A program made the position numbers and the translations under genes. This document shows positions 43,354 through 52,416 of a DNA stretch of 64,000 nucleotides, in pieces. Position 1 is the stretch's first letter. The number at the start of each line of letters is the position of its first letter. The notes beneath the pieces were generated by a model. The model had not been told where the DNA came from. It was given only the letters and a program-made list of their open reading frames with translations, and did no database searches. Source of the stretch: Halodesulfovibrio marinisediminis DSM 17456 (lineage in GTDB: Bacteria; Desulfobacterota; Desulfovibrionia; Desulfovibrionales; Desulfovibrionaceae); contig NZ_FSRG01000005.1 of the NCBI RefSeq assembly GCF_900129975.1, forward strand, positions 682,001 to 746,000, read 5' to 3'.

Positions 43354-44240
43354 TGGCGATTACGGTTCATCAGTCTTTTTCATTCAGTAAGCGAACAACG
43401 CTTCGCATGGGCGGTGATGCTCTTGCGGAAGTAGTGTTTACACATGCTGATGATTGTGAACAGTTGCCGGAGTTGCTTGCATCATTGGGTGGCGAACCGC
43501 TTGTCATTGGACGTGGTAGTAATTTGCTTGCTAAAGACGGCGAGCTGCCATTTGTGATCATAAATCCGGCTGTCACGACTGATCCTGTGTGCGTTGAAGA
43601 AACTGATGATACTGTCACTGTACATGTCGGGGCGGGCTTCCGCCTGCCCCGTTTTTTAAACTGGTGCGCCACTCGTGGGTATTCAGGGTTGGAAGGACTG
43701 GCTGGAGTACCCGGAACCGTTGGCGGTGCTGTGGCAATGAATGCCGGATCATACGGATGTGAGGTTGTAGACTGTTTAGAGTCTGTAGAAGTTTTTGAAA
43801 AAAGTATTGGCACTGTAGTGTTCAAAAAAACAGATGTAGTATTACAGTATAGACATTTTTCTATTCCAACTGTAAACGATCAGCCCGTTATTTTGAGTAG
43901 CGCATTCACGCTGCAGAAAACTGATCCTCAAAAAATTAAAAAAGTTATTGATGATAATCTAACGAGAAAAAAAGCAACTCAACCTGTTTCAGCACACAGT
44001 GCAGGCTGTGTTTTTAAGAATCCTGCAGAAGGTGTGAGTGCCGGAAAGCTTTTGGATCAGTGCGGATTTAAAGGGAAAATTCATGGCGGTGTTGCATTTT
44101 CACCGTTGCACGCAAATTTTCTTATCAACATAAATAACGGTACAAGCAAAGAAGCGTTTGAGTTGTTACATATGGCACAAAACACTGTTCTGGAACAGAC
44201 CGGTTATTCATTAGAGCTTGAAGTAAAAGTAATCGGGTAA
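43353..44240 (+). CDS. murB: UDP-N-acetylenolpyruvoylglucosamine reductase
   Basis: A 295-residue FAD enzyme reducing UDP-GlcNAc-enolpyruvate with NADPH to UDP-MurNAc. FAD-binding IGRGSNLLAKDG (about 50-61) and GLEGLAGVPGTVGGAVAMNAGSYG (about 108-131); SAGCVFKNP carries the catalytic serine; HANFLININNGTS is near the end. ATG overlaps the murC stop (TAATG). Confidence 0.96.
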   Translation: MAITVHQSFSFSKRTTLRMGGDALAEVVFTHADDCEQLPELLASLGGEPLVIGRGSNLLAKDGELPFVIINPAVTTDPVCVEETDDTVTVHVGAGFRLPRFLNWCATRGYSGLEGLAGVPGTVGGAVAMNAGSYGCEVVDCLESVEVFEKSIGTVVFKKTDVVLQYRHFSIPTVNDQPVILSSAFTLQKTDPQKIKKVIDDNLTRKKATQPVSAHSAGCVFKNPAEGVSAGKLLDQCGFKGKIHGGVAFSPLHANFLININNGTSKEAFELLHMAQNTVLEQTGYSLELEVKVIG

Positions 44241-44246
44241 CGCATA

Positions 44247-45083
44247 ATGGCTGCAAGAAGGCAAAAAAAAGCTCCATATTCTTTAGTGAACAAAAGCTAT
44301 AGACGTCTGCTTTCCGATTTTTTCCATGCAAAAGCGACTTCTTTGTTGCTTTCTTGGGCGATAACCCTCTTTACTGGATCGGCATTTATTGTCATAATAA
44401 GTGTCGGACTGTTATTCAGTTATCGTTCCATTACAAACAGTACTTTTTTTGCGGTGCAAAAAATTCAGGTTTCTGGAACTGTTCGTTTGGAACAAGAAGA
44501 CGTTTTGAATCTTGCTCACCTTAAAAATGGTGACAATAGTCTCGCAGTAAATATTTCCGATATCGAATACAACCTGCTGCGCAGCCCTTGGGTTAAAAAC
44601 GTATCAGTAAAGCGTCAGTTGCCGGGCGATCTCGCAATTACCATTGAAGAGCGCGAACCGCGCTACTGGATGCGGCAAGAGAATCGCATCGTATATGCAG
44701 ATGAAAAAGGAAACCCTATTGACTACGTAGGCACGTACAAATTTGCCTCCCTTCCTTTTCTTTCTGTAGATGACGGAACTGAACATCTATTGCAGCGTTT
44801 GCCGCAACTGGTGGCAGAACTGGACTCCTCCAGACTTCCAGTTTCATCACACAATGCTGCATGGATTAAGCTTAGTTTAAGCGGTGGTATTACGTTGTTT
44901 CTGGAATCAGAAGATATTCTGTTGAGTATTGGAGTAGATAACTGGGCATCCAACCTGCGCCATCTTGTCGCAACAATAGATGATTTGAAGCGGCGCGGTG
45001 AATTTACAAGTGTTCGTGGTATTAAGGCTGAAGATAGAAATGTCTGGGTGAGTACTGGTACTACATCCAATCCGGCAAGTTAG
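44247..45083 (+). CDS. ftsQ: Cell-division protein FtsQ
   Basis: A 278-residue bitopic protein. Basic cytoplasmic tail (MAARRQKKAPY), membrane helix (about 35-57), POTRA domain beginning FFAVQKIQVSGTVRLEQEDVLNLA (about 68-91) and the FtsQ-type beta domain (ITIEEREPRYWMRQENRIVYADEKGNPI). It forms a complex with FtsL/FtsB at the septum. The ribosome-binding site is weak. Confidence 0.92.
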   Translation: MAARRQKKAPYSLVNKSYRRLLSDFFHAKATSLLLSWAITLFTGSAFIVIISVGLLFSYRSITNSTFFAVQKIQVSGTVRLEQEDVLNLAHLKNGDNSLAVNISDIEYNLLRSPWVKNVSVKRQLPGDLAITIEEREPRYWMRQENRIVYADEKGNPIDYVGTYKFASLPFLSVDDGTEHLLQRLPQLVAELDSSRLPVSSHNAAWIKLSLSGGITLFLESEDILLSIGVDNWASNLRHLVATIDDLKRRGEFTSVRGIKAEDRNVWVSTGTTSNPAS

Positions 45084-45100
45084 ATAAAGAGGAGTGTTGC

Positions 45101-46339
45101 ATGTCTAAGTCCGACCTCATAGTGGGCCTTGATATTGGAACGACAAAAATTTGTGCCGTAGTCGGGGAGCCTTCTCCGAGCGGGGTCGATATTGTAGGCA
45201 TTGGAACTGCTCCGTCCACTGGGTTGCGTAAAGGCGTTGTGGTAAATATTGAGCAGACCGTGCAGTCCATTAAGAAAGCTTTGGAAGAAGCAGAACTAAT
45301 GGCAGGCTGTGAGATTGGCTCAGTATATACTGGTATTGCCGGTAGTCATATTAAAGGCTTTAACAGCCATGGCGTGATTGCTGTTAAGGGCGGTGAGGTG
45401 TGTAGCCGTGACGTGGAACGAGTTATGGATGCAGCAAAGGCTGTAGCTATTCCGCTTGACCGCGAAGTAATTCACACATTACCACAAGAATTTATTGTCG
45501 ATGATCAGCATGGTATTGCTGATCCGCTCGGCATGGCAGGCGTTCGTCTTGAAGTTCGTGTGCATATCGTGACAGGGGCAGTGACAAGCGCTCAGAATAT
45601 TGTGCGTTCATGTCACAGAAGCGGCCTTGATGTTTCTGATATTGTGCTTGAAGCATGGGCGTCTTCCAAAGCTGTACTTACTGCAGAAGAAAACGAAATT
45701 GGTGTTGCGTTGGTAGATATCGGTGGTGGAACTACTGATATTGCCGTATTCGCAGACGATTCTGTTAAGCACACAGCTGTGCTGCCACTTGGTGGACAGA
45801 ATCTGACTAATGACATTGCTTTTGGTTTGCGTACTCCGATGGTGAGTGCGGAAAAGATTAAAATTAAGTACGGCTGTGCACTGGCTGAAATAGTGCAGGG
45901 TGATGAAGTTATCGAAGTACCAAGCGTTGGTGGTAGAGAGCCTAGAAAACTTTCCCGTCAAGTTTTGGCAGAAATTTGTGAACCACGCATGGAAGAGATT
46001 CTTACTCTTGTGGATCAGGAGCTTATTCGTTCCGGCTTTAAGAATCTTATTGGTGCGGGTATTGTTCTTACCGGTGGTACTTCTCTTATTGAAGGCTGCC
46101 AGGAACTTGGTGAGCAAATCTTTGGACTTCCGACCCGTATCGGGTACCCGCGAGGCGTGGGCGGTCTGAAGGATGTCGTTAACAGCCCTAAGTTCGCAAC
46201 AGCGGTTGGTCTGCTCAATTACGGATCTGAAAAAGAAGATTTTGATATTCATTTCAGTAGCAGTAGTCCAAGCCGCGAAAGTTCTATGTTCAACCGTGTA
46301 CTGACTACAATGAAAAAATGGTTTACAGATGTCTCTTAG
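45101..46339 (+). CDS. ftsA: Cell-division ATPase FtsA
   Basis: A 412-residue actin-fold protein that tethers FtsZ to the membrane. LIVGLDIGTTKICAVVGE (phosphate 1), the 1C domain region EVIHTLPQEFIVDD, VALVDIGGGTTDIAVF (phosphate 2) and GIVLTGGTSLIEG (adenosine). The C-terminus ends in an amphipathic segment MFNRVLTTMKKWFTDV, the expected membrane-targeting helix. Good AGGAG upstream. Confidence 0.97.
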   Translation: MSKSDLIVGLDIGTTKICAVVGEPSPSGVDIVGIGTAPSTGLRKGVVVNIEQTVQSIKKALEEAELMAGCEIGSVYTGIAGSHIKGFNSHGVIAVKGGEVCSRDVERVMDAAKAVAIPLDREVIHTLPQEFIVDDQHGIADPLGMAGVRLEVRVHIVTGAVTSAQNIVRSCHRSGLDVSDIVLEAWASSKAVLTAEENEIGVALVDIGGGTTDIAVFADDSVKHTAVLPLGGQNLTNDIAFGLRTPMVSAEKIKIKYGCALAEIVQGDEVIEVPSVGGREPRKLSRQVLAEICEPRMEEILTLVDQELIRSGFKNLIGAGIVLTGGTSLIEGCQELGEQIFGLPTRIGYPRGVGGLKDVVNSPKFATAVGLLNYGSEKEDFDIHFSSSSPSRESSMFNRVLTTMKKWFTDVS

Positions 46340-46408
46340 ACGCTCCTGTAAATAGTAATACGTTAATGGGTCTACAAGTAACCTAGGTATTGGCAAAAGG
46401 AGAGGCGT

Positions 46409-47950
46409 ATGGAATTTCATGAAATAGAAAACGACAGCCAAGCGAAGATTAAGGTTGTCGGTGTTGGTGGCGGCGGAGGTAATGCCGTTAACAACATGAT
46501 TAGCTCCGTACTAAAAGGTGTTACGTTTATTACTGCAAACACTGACGTACAGGCGCTTAATAATTCCCAGGCAGAAATTAAGATTCAACTTGGTGATAAG
46601 CTCACAAAAGGTCTTGGTGCAGGCGCAAACCCTGCAGTTGGCCGTGAAGCTGCAATGGAATCTGTTGACCAGATTCGTAACGCAATCGGCGAAGCGGATA
46701 TGGTTTTTGTTACCGCAGGCATGGGTGGTGGTACCGGTACTGGTGCTGCACCTGTAATTGCACAGGTAGCAAAAGAAATGGGTGCTCTTACCGTTGGTGT
46801 AGTAACCAAGCCTTTCTTCTTTGAAGGTAAAAAGCGTCAGGAAGCTGCTGACGCCGGTATTGAAGCATTCCGCGAGCATGTGGATTCCTTGATTACCATC
46901 CCTAACGATCGTCTGCTTTCTTTGGCTTCCAAAAAAGCAACCTTCGTTGAAATGCTTAAGAAAGCTGATGAAGTGTTGTACTTCGCAGTTAAAGGCATTT
47001 CCGACCTTATTATGGTTCCAGGTCTCATTAACCTTGACTTTGCTGATGTAAAAGCGGTTATGGGTGAGTCCGGTCTTGCTATGATGGGTTCCGGCAGTTC
47101 TGTTGGTGAAGGCCGTGCGCGTGAAGCTGCAATGAAGGCAATCACCAGTCCACTGCTTGAAGATGTTTCTATTGATGGTGCTCGTGGTGTTCTTATGAAC
47201 ATTACCTGTGGTCCTGACCTTACTATTGATGAAGTTAGCGAAGCCGCTGGCGCAATTCAGGAAGCAGCACACGACGATGCACGTATCTTCTTTGGTACTG
47301 TGTTCGACGATACTGTTGGCGATGAAATGCGTATTACTGTTATCGCTACTGGTATTGATACTATGGATACAGGAACACAGGGAAACGGATCAGGCGTTGC
47401 GGTTAACAGCAATGGTGCACGCAGCGTAACGTCTCTTTCATCCGCCCGTGCAAGTGCACCACGTGCCGAAACAGCTTCTGCTCCGCAGACTCAGGCATAC
47501 CAAGCTCCACAGTCACAGGCATATCAGGCACCTCAGGCGCAACCTGCTCAGGCAGCACCTGTACAGCCAGTTCAGCCAGCGCCAGTTCAGGCTCCTCAGA
47601 CTCAGGAAGCACCAGCTGCGCCACAGCAGCCAGCACAGCCTGTACAGCAGGTTTATACTGCTCAAGCTGCTCCTGCACAGGCCGTTCAGCCTGTACAGCC
47701 AGTGCCGCAGCCACAGCCAGTTGCTGCTCCTCGTGTTGAGCCCAAGATGGATATCACTCATCCAGAGCCAGCACGTGAAGGCTACGATTTTAAAGCAGAC
47801 GACACCAACGTGCCAACGTATATCCGTCGTAGTGCACAGGCTGCACAGCGTGCACACAAAGTACGTCATGCTCATGAGCCAGGCAAAGACACTTTCGTTT
47901 TCGAGGAAGATTTCGAAATTCCGTCTTTTATCCGTAAGCAGGCTGATTAA
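46409..47950 (+). CDS. ftsZ: Cell-division GTPase FtsZ with long Q/P/A-rich linker
   Basis: A 513-residue tubulin homologue forming the Z-ring. N-terminal [19 protein letters not shown]-binding [16 protein letters not shown] (about 106-121); the synergy-loop region at about 205-215. The globular part ends near residue 320. About 130 residues rich in Gln, Pro, Ala and Val repeats follow, then the C-terminal conserved peptide [12 protein letters not shown], the FtsA-binding tail. The linker is long for the family. Confidence 0.97.
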   Translation: MEFHEIENDSQAKIKVVGVGGGGGNAVNNMISSVLKGVTFITANTDVQALNNSQAEIKIQLGDKLTKGLGAGANPAVGREAAMESVDQIRNAIGEADMVFVTAGMGGGTGTGAAPVIAQVAKEMGALTVGVVTKPFFFEGKKRQEAADAGIEAFREHVDSLITIPNDRLLSLASKKATFVEMLKKADEVLYFAVKGISDLIMVPGLINLDFADVKAVMGESGLAMMGSGSSVGEGRAREAAMKAITSPLLEDVSIDGARGVLMNITCGPDLTIDEVSEAAGAIQEAAHDDARIFFGTVFDDTVGDEMRITVIATGIDTMDTGTQGNGSGVAVNSNGARSVTSLSSARASAPRAETASAPQTQAYQAPQSQAYQAPQAQPAQAAPVQPVQPAPVQAPQTQEAPAAPQQPAQPVQQVYTAQAAPAQAVQPVQPVPQPQPVAAPRVEPKMDITHPEPAREGYDFKADDTNVPTYIRRSAQAAQRAHKVRHAHEPGKDTFVFEEDFEIPSFIRKQAD

Positions 47951-48107
47951 AAAATTAGGCACACGATGGTGTGCCGCGTAGCTGATAGAACAGAGTGATT
48001 CTGTTACAGACACACCGTTCGGGGGAAGGGCGTTCTATGAGCTTTCGCTTTAGATAGTAGACCCTGTCTCTGAGCAGTACTCACGCCTCTCTGCTTAGAA
48101 ACAGTTT

Positions 48108-48143
48108 AAAAGCGCTGTTCAGTAAAACTGAACAGCGCTTTTT
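48108..48143. terminator. Terminator of the mra/fts cluster
   Basis: Sixteen-base perfect stem (48108-48123 with 48127-48142; core AGCGCTGTTCAGT), 3-base loop, A and T runs on both sides. Serves ftsZ and the convergent thioesterase gene. Confidence 0.93.
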
Positions 48144-48187
48144 GTTTGTGAATAGAGCGCGCGGGAACACCACGGTTAAGTGGTGGC

Positions 48188-48613
48188 TTATTTTTTCCGC
48201 TTGATATGGAAAACCGCACGTCCTTCAGCTTGTACGGTATCCGGAGTAGACGCACTGTAGGTGCGTACATGTACGTTAGCAATAGAATTAGACAACATGC
48301 GAACCTCGCCTTCACCGAGTAAATCTTCCAGCATCGCTGGTCGTTGGTAATCTACACGAAGGTCAATTGTTGCGGTTTTATCTTCCGGTCCCAAGTGGGT
48401 CCACAACGTAGAAGCTGCAATAATATCAACAAACATGGCAGAGATACCGCCATGTAAAATTCCACGCTCCATGTTTCCACCAAACTCTTCTTTGTATGGC
48501 AGGCGTAATTTTATGAAGCCAGGCTTTGCATCAATAACTTGAATGTTAAGAAAACGATGAAATGGGCTGCCGGATTCAATAAAGTCTATAAGTTCGTGGT
48601 GAATATCTTTCAT
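48188..48613 (-). CDS. PaaI-like hot-dog thioesterase
   Basis: A 141-residue acyl-CoA thioesterase-like protein. The signature NMERGILHGGISAMFVDIIAASTLWTH contains the HGG and active-site acidic segment of the PaaI/YigI group; VDYQRPA follows. The start MKDIHHELIDF at 48613 fits the family; the upstream open frame is unlike the family. The ATG lies in the 3' arm of a perfect hairpin (CATACAC / GTGTATG) and has no clear ribosome-binding site. Substrate unknown. Confidence 0.85.
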   Translation of the reverse strand: MKDIHHELIDFIESGSPFHRFLNIQVIDAKPGFIKLRLPYKEEFGGNMERGILHGGISAMFVDIIAASTLWTHLGPEDKTATIDLRVDYQRPAMLEDLLGEGEVRMLSNSIANVHVRTYSASTPDTVQAEGRAVFHIKRKK

Positions 48614-48825
48614 ACACAACAGTGTATGGAGAAATGAAGCTCTCTGCAATCGCAATACAATATGAGTGAATAAGAAGGCAGGAGAATTTAGTTGTATTTT
48701 CGGGAGGAATCTGCCCTTCATCTTTAAGCAGGGTGTATCCTTAATTGTGGGGTGAGCGCTTAGCTGTTGTCCATAGAATACGTTAAGAAGAATATGTGCC
48801 GCATAAGGGGAGCTGTTTAAATGAG

Positions 48826-48860
48826 AAAAGCTCAGAACCAAAGAAGAGTTCTGAGCTTTT
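48826..48860. terminator. Terminator of the YrbL-like gene
   Basis: Thirteen-base perfect stem AAAAGCTCAGAAC / GTTCTGAGCTTTT with a 9-base loop; T-rich on both exits. Just past the stop at 48891. Confidence 0.85.
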
Positions 48861-48890
48861 GTTTTTGAGAAAGTTCTGAGAGGTAACGTA

Positions 48891-49529
48891 TTAGTCGCAA
48901 TGTAAGTCTTTAACAGTTGTCCAGTCTTGTACGTGAGCTTCTTCGTAAAGGCGTTGAAAGTTACGTCTTACTTTCTGGCGTGTGAAGTATGGGATGTAGA
49001 GGTTTATTTGACTGCGGTAAATTCGACGGTTTTTCTGAAAGTCGATCAACACAGGGGTTCGGTTGTCTCGAACGAGAACATTTCGTAGTGCTACGCCGAA
49101 ATGATCGAGTGAGTGTTTATGGAAAACCTCACGACGAATTTGTTCAAGCTTGCAGAAGAACGCATCAGGGAGTGGTTCACCTTTGTAGTGATCAAGGCTT
49201 GGTGCGGTTGTCCCTTCGGCTGTCATGACTCGTTCCATGACGAGGCCACGAACGCCGATGGATGTCATTTGCATACCATCTATATGGACAAAGTTTTTTT
49301 TGAGGTTGTCCGGCACACATTTCATAATTTTCTGGTAGTTGGCGTATTCAAATTCGAGCATGTTGTCGATGCCGTATTTTTTCTTTGCAACTAGATTTGG
49401 ATCGGGCTTTTCTCCTTGATACTTACGATGTGGTGCAAGCACCTTCACGCATTTATTAGGTGCGTCTTTTACTACGTAAATATTGCTCCAACCACCAACG
49501 GAAGAAATTAATTCACCAAGTTCAATCAT
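48891..49529 (-). CDS. YrbL-family protein (kinase-like fold)
   Basis: A 212-residue protein resembling the YrbL/PhoP-regulatory-network family. The N-terminus GGWSNIYVVKDAPNKCVKVL is like a nucleotide-binding lobe, and HKHSLDHFGVALRNVLVRDNRTPVLIDFQ (about 140-168) has the N...hhhDF arrangement of a kinase catalytic and metal loop. Activity is not known in the family. Single gene with its own terminator. Confidence 0.78.
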   Translation of the reverse strand: MIELGELISSVGGWSNIYVVKDAPNKCVKVLAPHRKYQGEKPDPNLVAKKKYGIDNMLEFEYANYQKIMKCVPDNLKKNFVHIDGMQMTSIGVRGLVMERVMTAEGTTAPSLDHYKGEPLPDAFFCKLEQIRREVFHKHSLDHFGVALRNVLVRDNRTPVLIDFQKNRRIYRSQINLYIPYFTRQKVRRNFQRLYEEAHVQDWTTVKDLHCD

Positions 49530-49798
49530 AGTTCTTTCTACAGTCCTAAATTAATCGTAAGTCAAAGTCGCGTTGTAGCTTCTTGCTAAATTCTTAGCAA
49601 GTGTCTCCTGACGATCGCTATGTTCCTTTCATAGAAAGTATGTTGTTATCGTACAGGTGACCTTACTATGTGAGGCGAACGTCTACCATATCTTAAAACA
49701 ATATCAGATTTAATTGTAGACAACCTGTCGGTTACTAGAAACTGGCTTTTTTTCTTCGGAGATTTGTCTGAGGTAAAAGAGCCTAGCAAGCAAAAAGA

Positions 49799-49820
49799 AA
49801 GCCCCGCAAGAGCGGGGCTT
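49799..49820 (-). terminator. Terminator of htpX
   Basis: Nine-base perfect G/C-rich stem AAGCCCCGC / GCGGGGCTT, AAGA loop, followed on the minus strand by TTTCTTTTTG. The 49530-49798 interval between it and the YrbL-like start shows no gene. Confidence 0.9.
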
Positions 49821-49824
49821 GTGA

Positions 49825-50676
49825 TTACCTGTGTGCCATTTGGCGAAGTCGGCTTACGCGTTCTTCAATTGGCGGGTGAGTGCTAAACAGTTTTGCTAAG
49901 TTGGCGCCAGAAAACGGGTTAACAATAAACATGTGCGCAGTTGCTTCACCACCATGCTGCATTGGTACACGCTGTGAGTAGGCATTCAGCTTTTCAAGTG
50001 CTGAAGCGAGATACAGCGGATTGCCGCACAGGTTTGCACCTGTGTCGTCAGCAAGGTATTCGCGGGAACGGGAAATTGCGAACTGGATAAGGCTGGCTGC
50101 GATTGGTGCCACAAACGCAAGCAGCAGCGCCGCAAACGGGTTAGAGCCTTCTTCATCGTCTCCACCGCCAAAACCGAAGATAGCGGCAAACTGCATGAAG
50201 TTAGCGATACTGACGATGGCTGATGCCAGAACACCTGCAATGGATTGGATCAGAATGTCACGGTTGGTGATATGTCCAATTTCGTGTGCCAGAACGCCTT
50301 TTAGTTCTTCCGTGGAAAGAAGCTGCATAATGCCCTGAGTTACAGCAACAACGCCGTGTTCAGGGTCGCGGCCTGTTGCAAATGCGTTTGGTGCCTGTTC
50401 TGGGATTACACAGATACGTGGTTTAGGGATACCAGCTTTGTACGCGAGCTCTTCTACTATCTGATGCAGAACAGGTGCATCCTGAGGACCAACTTCCTGT
50501 GCTCCGTACATGCGAAGAACAATCTTATCAGAGTACCAGTAGCTACCCACGTTCATGAGAAGCGCCAGAGCAAAAGCGATAATGATTCCGCCTTTACCAC
50601 CAAGTGCACCACCCAGAACGATAATAATACCGGAGAGTAGGGCAAGTAACATCATTGTTTTTAAGTTGCTTGTCAT
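49825..50676 (-). CDS. htpX: HtpX-family membrane zinc protease
   Basis: A 283-residue M48 metalloprotease for quality control of inner-membrane proteins. Two N-terminal helices (about 7-25, 30-50), zinc motif HEIGH (about 130-134) in VLAHEIGHITNRD, third ligand in SREYLADDTGA, two further hydrophobic segments (about 145-170, 180-200). The C-terminus has STHPPIEERVSRL. Terminator immediately downstream. Confidence 0.96.
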   Translation of the reverse strand: MTSNLKTMMLLALLSGIIIVLGGALGGKGGIIIAFALALLMNVGSYWYSDKIVLRMYGAQEVGPQDAPVLHQIVEELAYKAGIPKPRICVIPEQAPNAFATGRDPEHGVVAVTQGIMQLLSTEELKGVLAHEIGHITNRDILIQSIAGVLASAIVSIANFMQFAAIFGFGGGDDEEGSNPFAALLLAFVAPIAASLIQFAISRSREYLADDTGANLCGNPLYLASALEKLNAYSQRVPMQHGGEATAHMFIVNPFSGANLAKLFSTHPPIEERVSRLRQMAHR

Positions 50677-50766
50677 TGTTCTCGAGTCTCCTTACGAAAA
50701 TAAACAATTGCCTGAATGAATATGAATAATTCCTTTAACTGGAATGTATAAGACGCGCCAGAAAAA

Positions 50767-50796
50767 AGGCAACCTTTCGAGTGGAAAAGGTTGCCT
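50767..50796 (-). terminator. Terminator of the NapH-like gene
   Basis: Eleven-base perfect stem AGGCAACCTTT / AAAGGTTGCCT, 8-base loop, followed on the minus strand by TTTTTT. Confidence 0.88.
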
Positions 50797-50827
50797 AACT
50801 TATTGGAACGTTATTCTTCTTTGTAGA

Positions 50828-51811
50828 TTATTTGTTGAAGATGAGCATATGGAACTTTCGGATTAATTCCGGTGTGGTCTCAGAGTACCAGTGTCCAGTT
50901 AGAACTGCTGTGCTATAAAAGACCATTAGAGTCCCCAAACAACCAATGGCGATAGTTACAAATGGAACTTTCTTGTTGAACGTGCGGACGGTAAGGCATT
51001 TATTAACAGGGCAAACTCCCACACATTCTGCACAGCCTATACACTCTGGTGAGTGTATAACACTGCGCTCGTCAACATGGATAGCTGATGGGCAGATTTT
51101 TCTACATTTACCACAGGACACACAAATTTCTGTATTACGGGTAATGGCGGTAGGGCTGAATGTGGAGCATAAACCGAGCAACGCACCATAAGGACAGAGA
51201 AAGCGGCACCAGAAGTTGCGGATGAAAAGGGAAAGAGCCGCGAGGACAGCAATGATGAGAAGTGTGGTTCCAGATGGGGCTAGGAAGAATGTCAGCATCT
51301 TGGAATCTGCAACATAGTTGTACGGAAGCGTAAGGAAGCTTTCGATCTGACGTGTGCTCATTTTGATAACAATGAAGTACACAAAGCCACCTAGAATAAG
51401 ATATTTGGGTACTGAAAGAATGTGTTCTACTTTAGTTGGCAGTTCTTTTTGCAGTTTTAGCTTGCGTCCGAGTTGTTCAACAAGGTTGGATACAAATCCT
51501 ACTGGACAGATATAGCCACAAAAGCTTTTACGGAAAAGAAGCGCCATCCAGATGAAAGCAAAAAAGAGTGTTAATCCAGCTGGGTGAACCATGTCCCATT
51601 TGTTAGTAAGGATGAAACGTTTAGCCGCCATAAGCGCGCTGATAGGAAGAAAGGCTTCAACGGACGGAGGCTTTGGAACGAACTCGGAAGATTGACCGAT
51701 TGCCCAGAGGAAGTGCTGGAAGAGGCGGTAGCCAATAAAGAGACAGAAAAAGAGAAAAAGACACTGGATAACGCGCCGTAGAGCATGGGGCGTCACAATC
51801 TTTTGAGACAT
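50828..51811 (-). CDS. NapH/YccM-like membrane ferredoxin
   Basis: A 327-residue inner-membrane protein with about five helices, two CxxxCP motifs (CGYICPVG and CRFLCPYG) close to the membrane, and two C-terminal 4Fe-4S motifs (CVSCGKCRKICP, CIGCAECVGVCP). It resembles quinol-linked electron-transfer proteins that feed periplasmic reductases. The start MSQKIVTPH at 51811 has GAGG upstream; the ATG at 51856 has none. No terminal reductase is adjacent, so the partner is unknown. Confidence 0.88.
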   Translation of the reverse strand: MSQKIVTPHALRRVIQCLFLFFCLFIGYRLFQHFLWAIGQSSEFVPKPPSVEAFLPISALMAAKRFILTNKWDMVHPAGLTLFFAFIWMALLFRKSFCGYICPVGFVSNLVEQLGRKLKLQKELPTKVEHILSVPKYLILGGFVYFIVIKMSTRQIESFLTLPYNYVADSKMLTFFLAPSGTTLLIIAVLAALSLFIRNFWCRFLCPYGALLGLCSTFSPTAITRNTEICVSCGKCRKICPSAIHVDERSVIHSPECIGCAECVGVCPVNKCLTVRTFNKKVPFVTIAIGCLGTLMVFYSTAVLTGHWYSETTPELIRKFHMLIFNK

Positions 51812-52057
51812 AGTCTTCAAACCTCGTCTACGTTTGGTTAAAAAAAAATATAGCAATGCCTACCAAGAAATACCGCTGAGAGGTGTTACCTATCTGTCGC
51901 CTAGCTGACATTTCTTTATTTATGAGAGCAAACTAGTTGCCTCACACTAGACTGGGTATTGTAAGCCTGATTATGGATAACGAACCCAATCTCAGTTGGA
52001 GTTAATGGAATAGTGTTTTTTGTGGCTGCAAGCTGCTATCTGGTTACAAGATAAAAA

Positions 52058-52078
52058 ATCTCGCACATAGAGCGAGAT
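52058..52078 (-). terminator. Weak terminator
   Basis: ATCTCGC / GCGAGAT stem (7 pairs) followed on the minus strand by TTTTTTAT. Third of three hairpins after the 24-residue frame. The rest of 51812-52207 shows no gene. Confidence 0.6.
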
Positions 52079-52123
52079 CGTAAGCAATAACATGCGGGAA
52101 TGCTGTGCTGTAGGGCACAAAAA

Positions 52124-52174
52124 AGGACATGTACTGCAGCAGTTCATGTCCTAAAAAAGACCGACGGTCCGGTC
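52124..52174 (-). terminator. Tandem terminators
   Basis: GACCG / CGGTC (52159-52174) followed on the minus strand by TTTTTT, then AGGACATG-t-ACTG / CAGT-t-CATGTCCT (52124-52152) followed by TTTTTT. Two consecutive minus-strand terminators directly after the small gene. Confidence 0.8.
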
Positions 52175-52206
52175 AACCCGTACTTTGTGGTACGTGGTTG
52201 CGGTCG

Positions 52207-52281
52207 TTAGCTAGTTTTTTTGATGTAGCGCAGTGCGCCAAGTACACAAGCTAAGCCGAGAAAAAAGAAAAAGAAATCCAT
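52207..52281 (-). CDS. Small membrane peptide, 24 residues
   Basis: A 24-codon frame starting MDFFFFFLGLACVLGAL and ending in a positively charged KKTS. AAGGAG stands seven bases before the ATG. The composition is one membrane helix with a basic cytoplasmic end. A hairpin (CAACC-a-CGTAC / GTACG-GGTTG) and three terminators follow at once, so this could be a stand-alone small gene. A Phe-codon leader peptide is the alternative, but no gene follows within its transcript. Confidence 0.5.
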   Translation of the reverse strand: MDFFFFFLGLACVLGALRYIKKTS

Positions 52282-52416
52282 TCTGTCACTCCTTGTCTGT
52301 TGAGCCTGCCAGCTCTTGAAATCTTTTAGCCCACGCAGGATACATACTGTAAATCACTGAGATTCACAAGAAGATAGAATTGGTAAAGGTGCTGTAATTC
52401 CTTGGGAGAGAGGCGG

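Noticed and set aside
46511-47272. Long minus-strand frame opposite ftsZ
   Set aside because: Shadow of ftsZ codon usage; no ribosome-binding site and no recognisable protein.
47448-48013. Overlapping frames in the ftsZ linker
   Set aside because: Low-complexity H/R- or L-rich translations produced by the repetitive Gln/Pro/Ala codons.
52207-52281. Phe leader peptide of an attenuator
   Set aside because: Five Phe codons are suggestive, but the next gene on the strand is about 400 bases on, beyond two to three terminators, and no antiterminator pairing was found.
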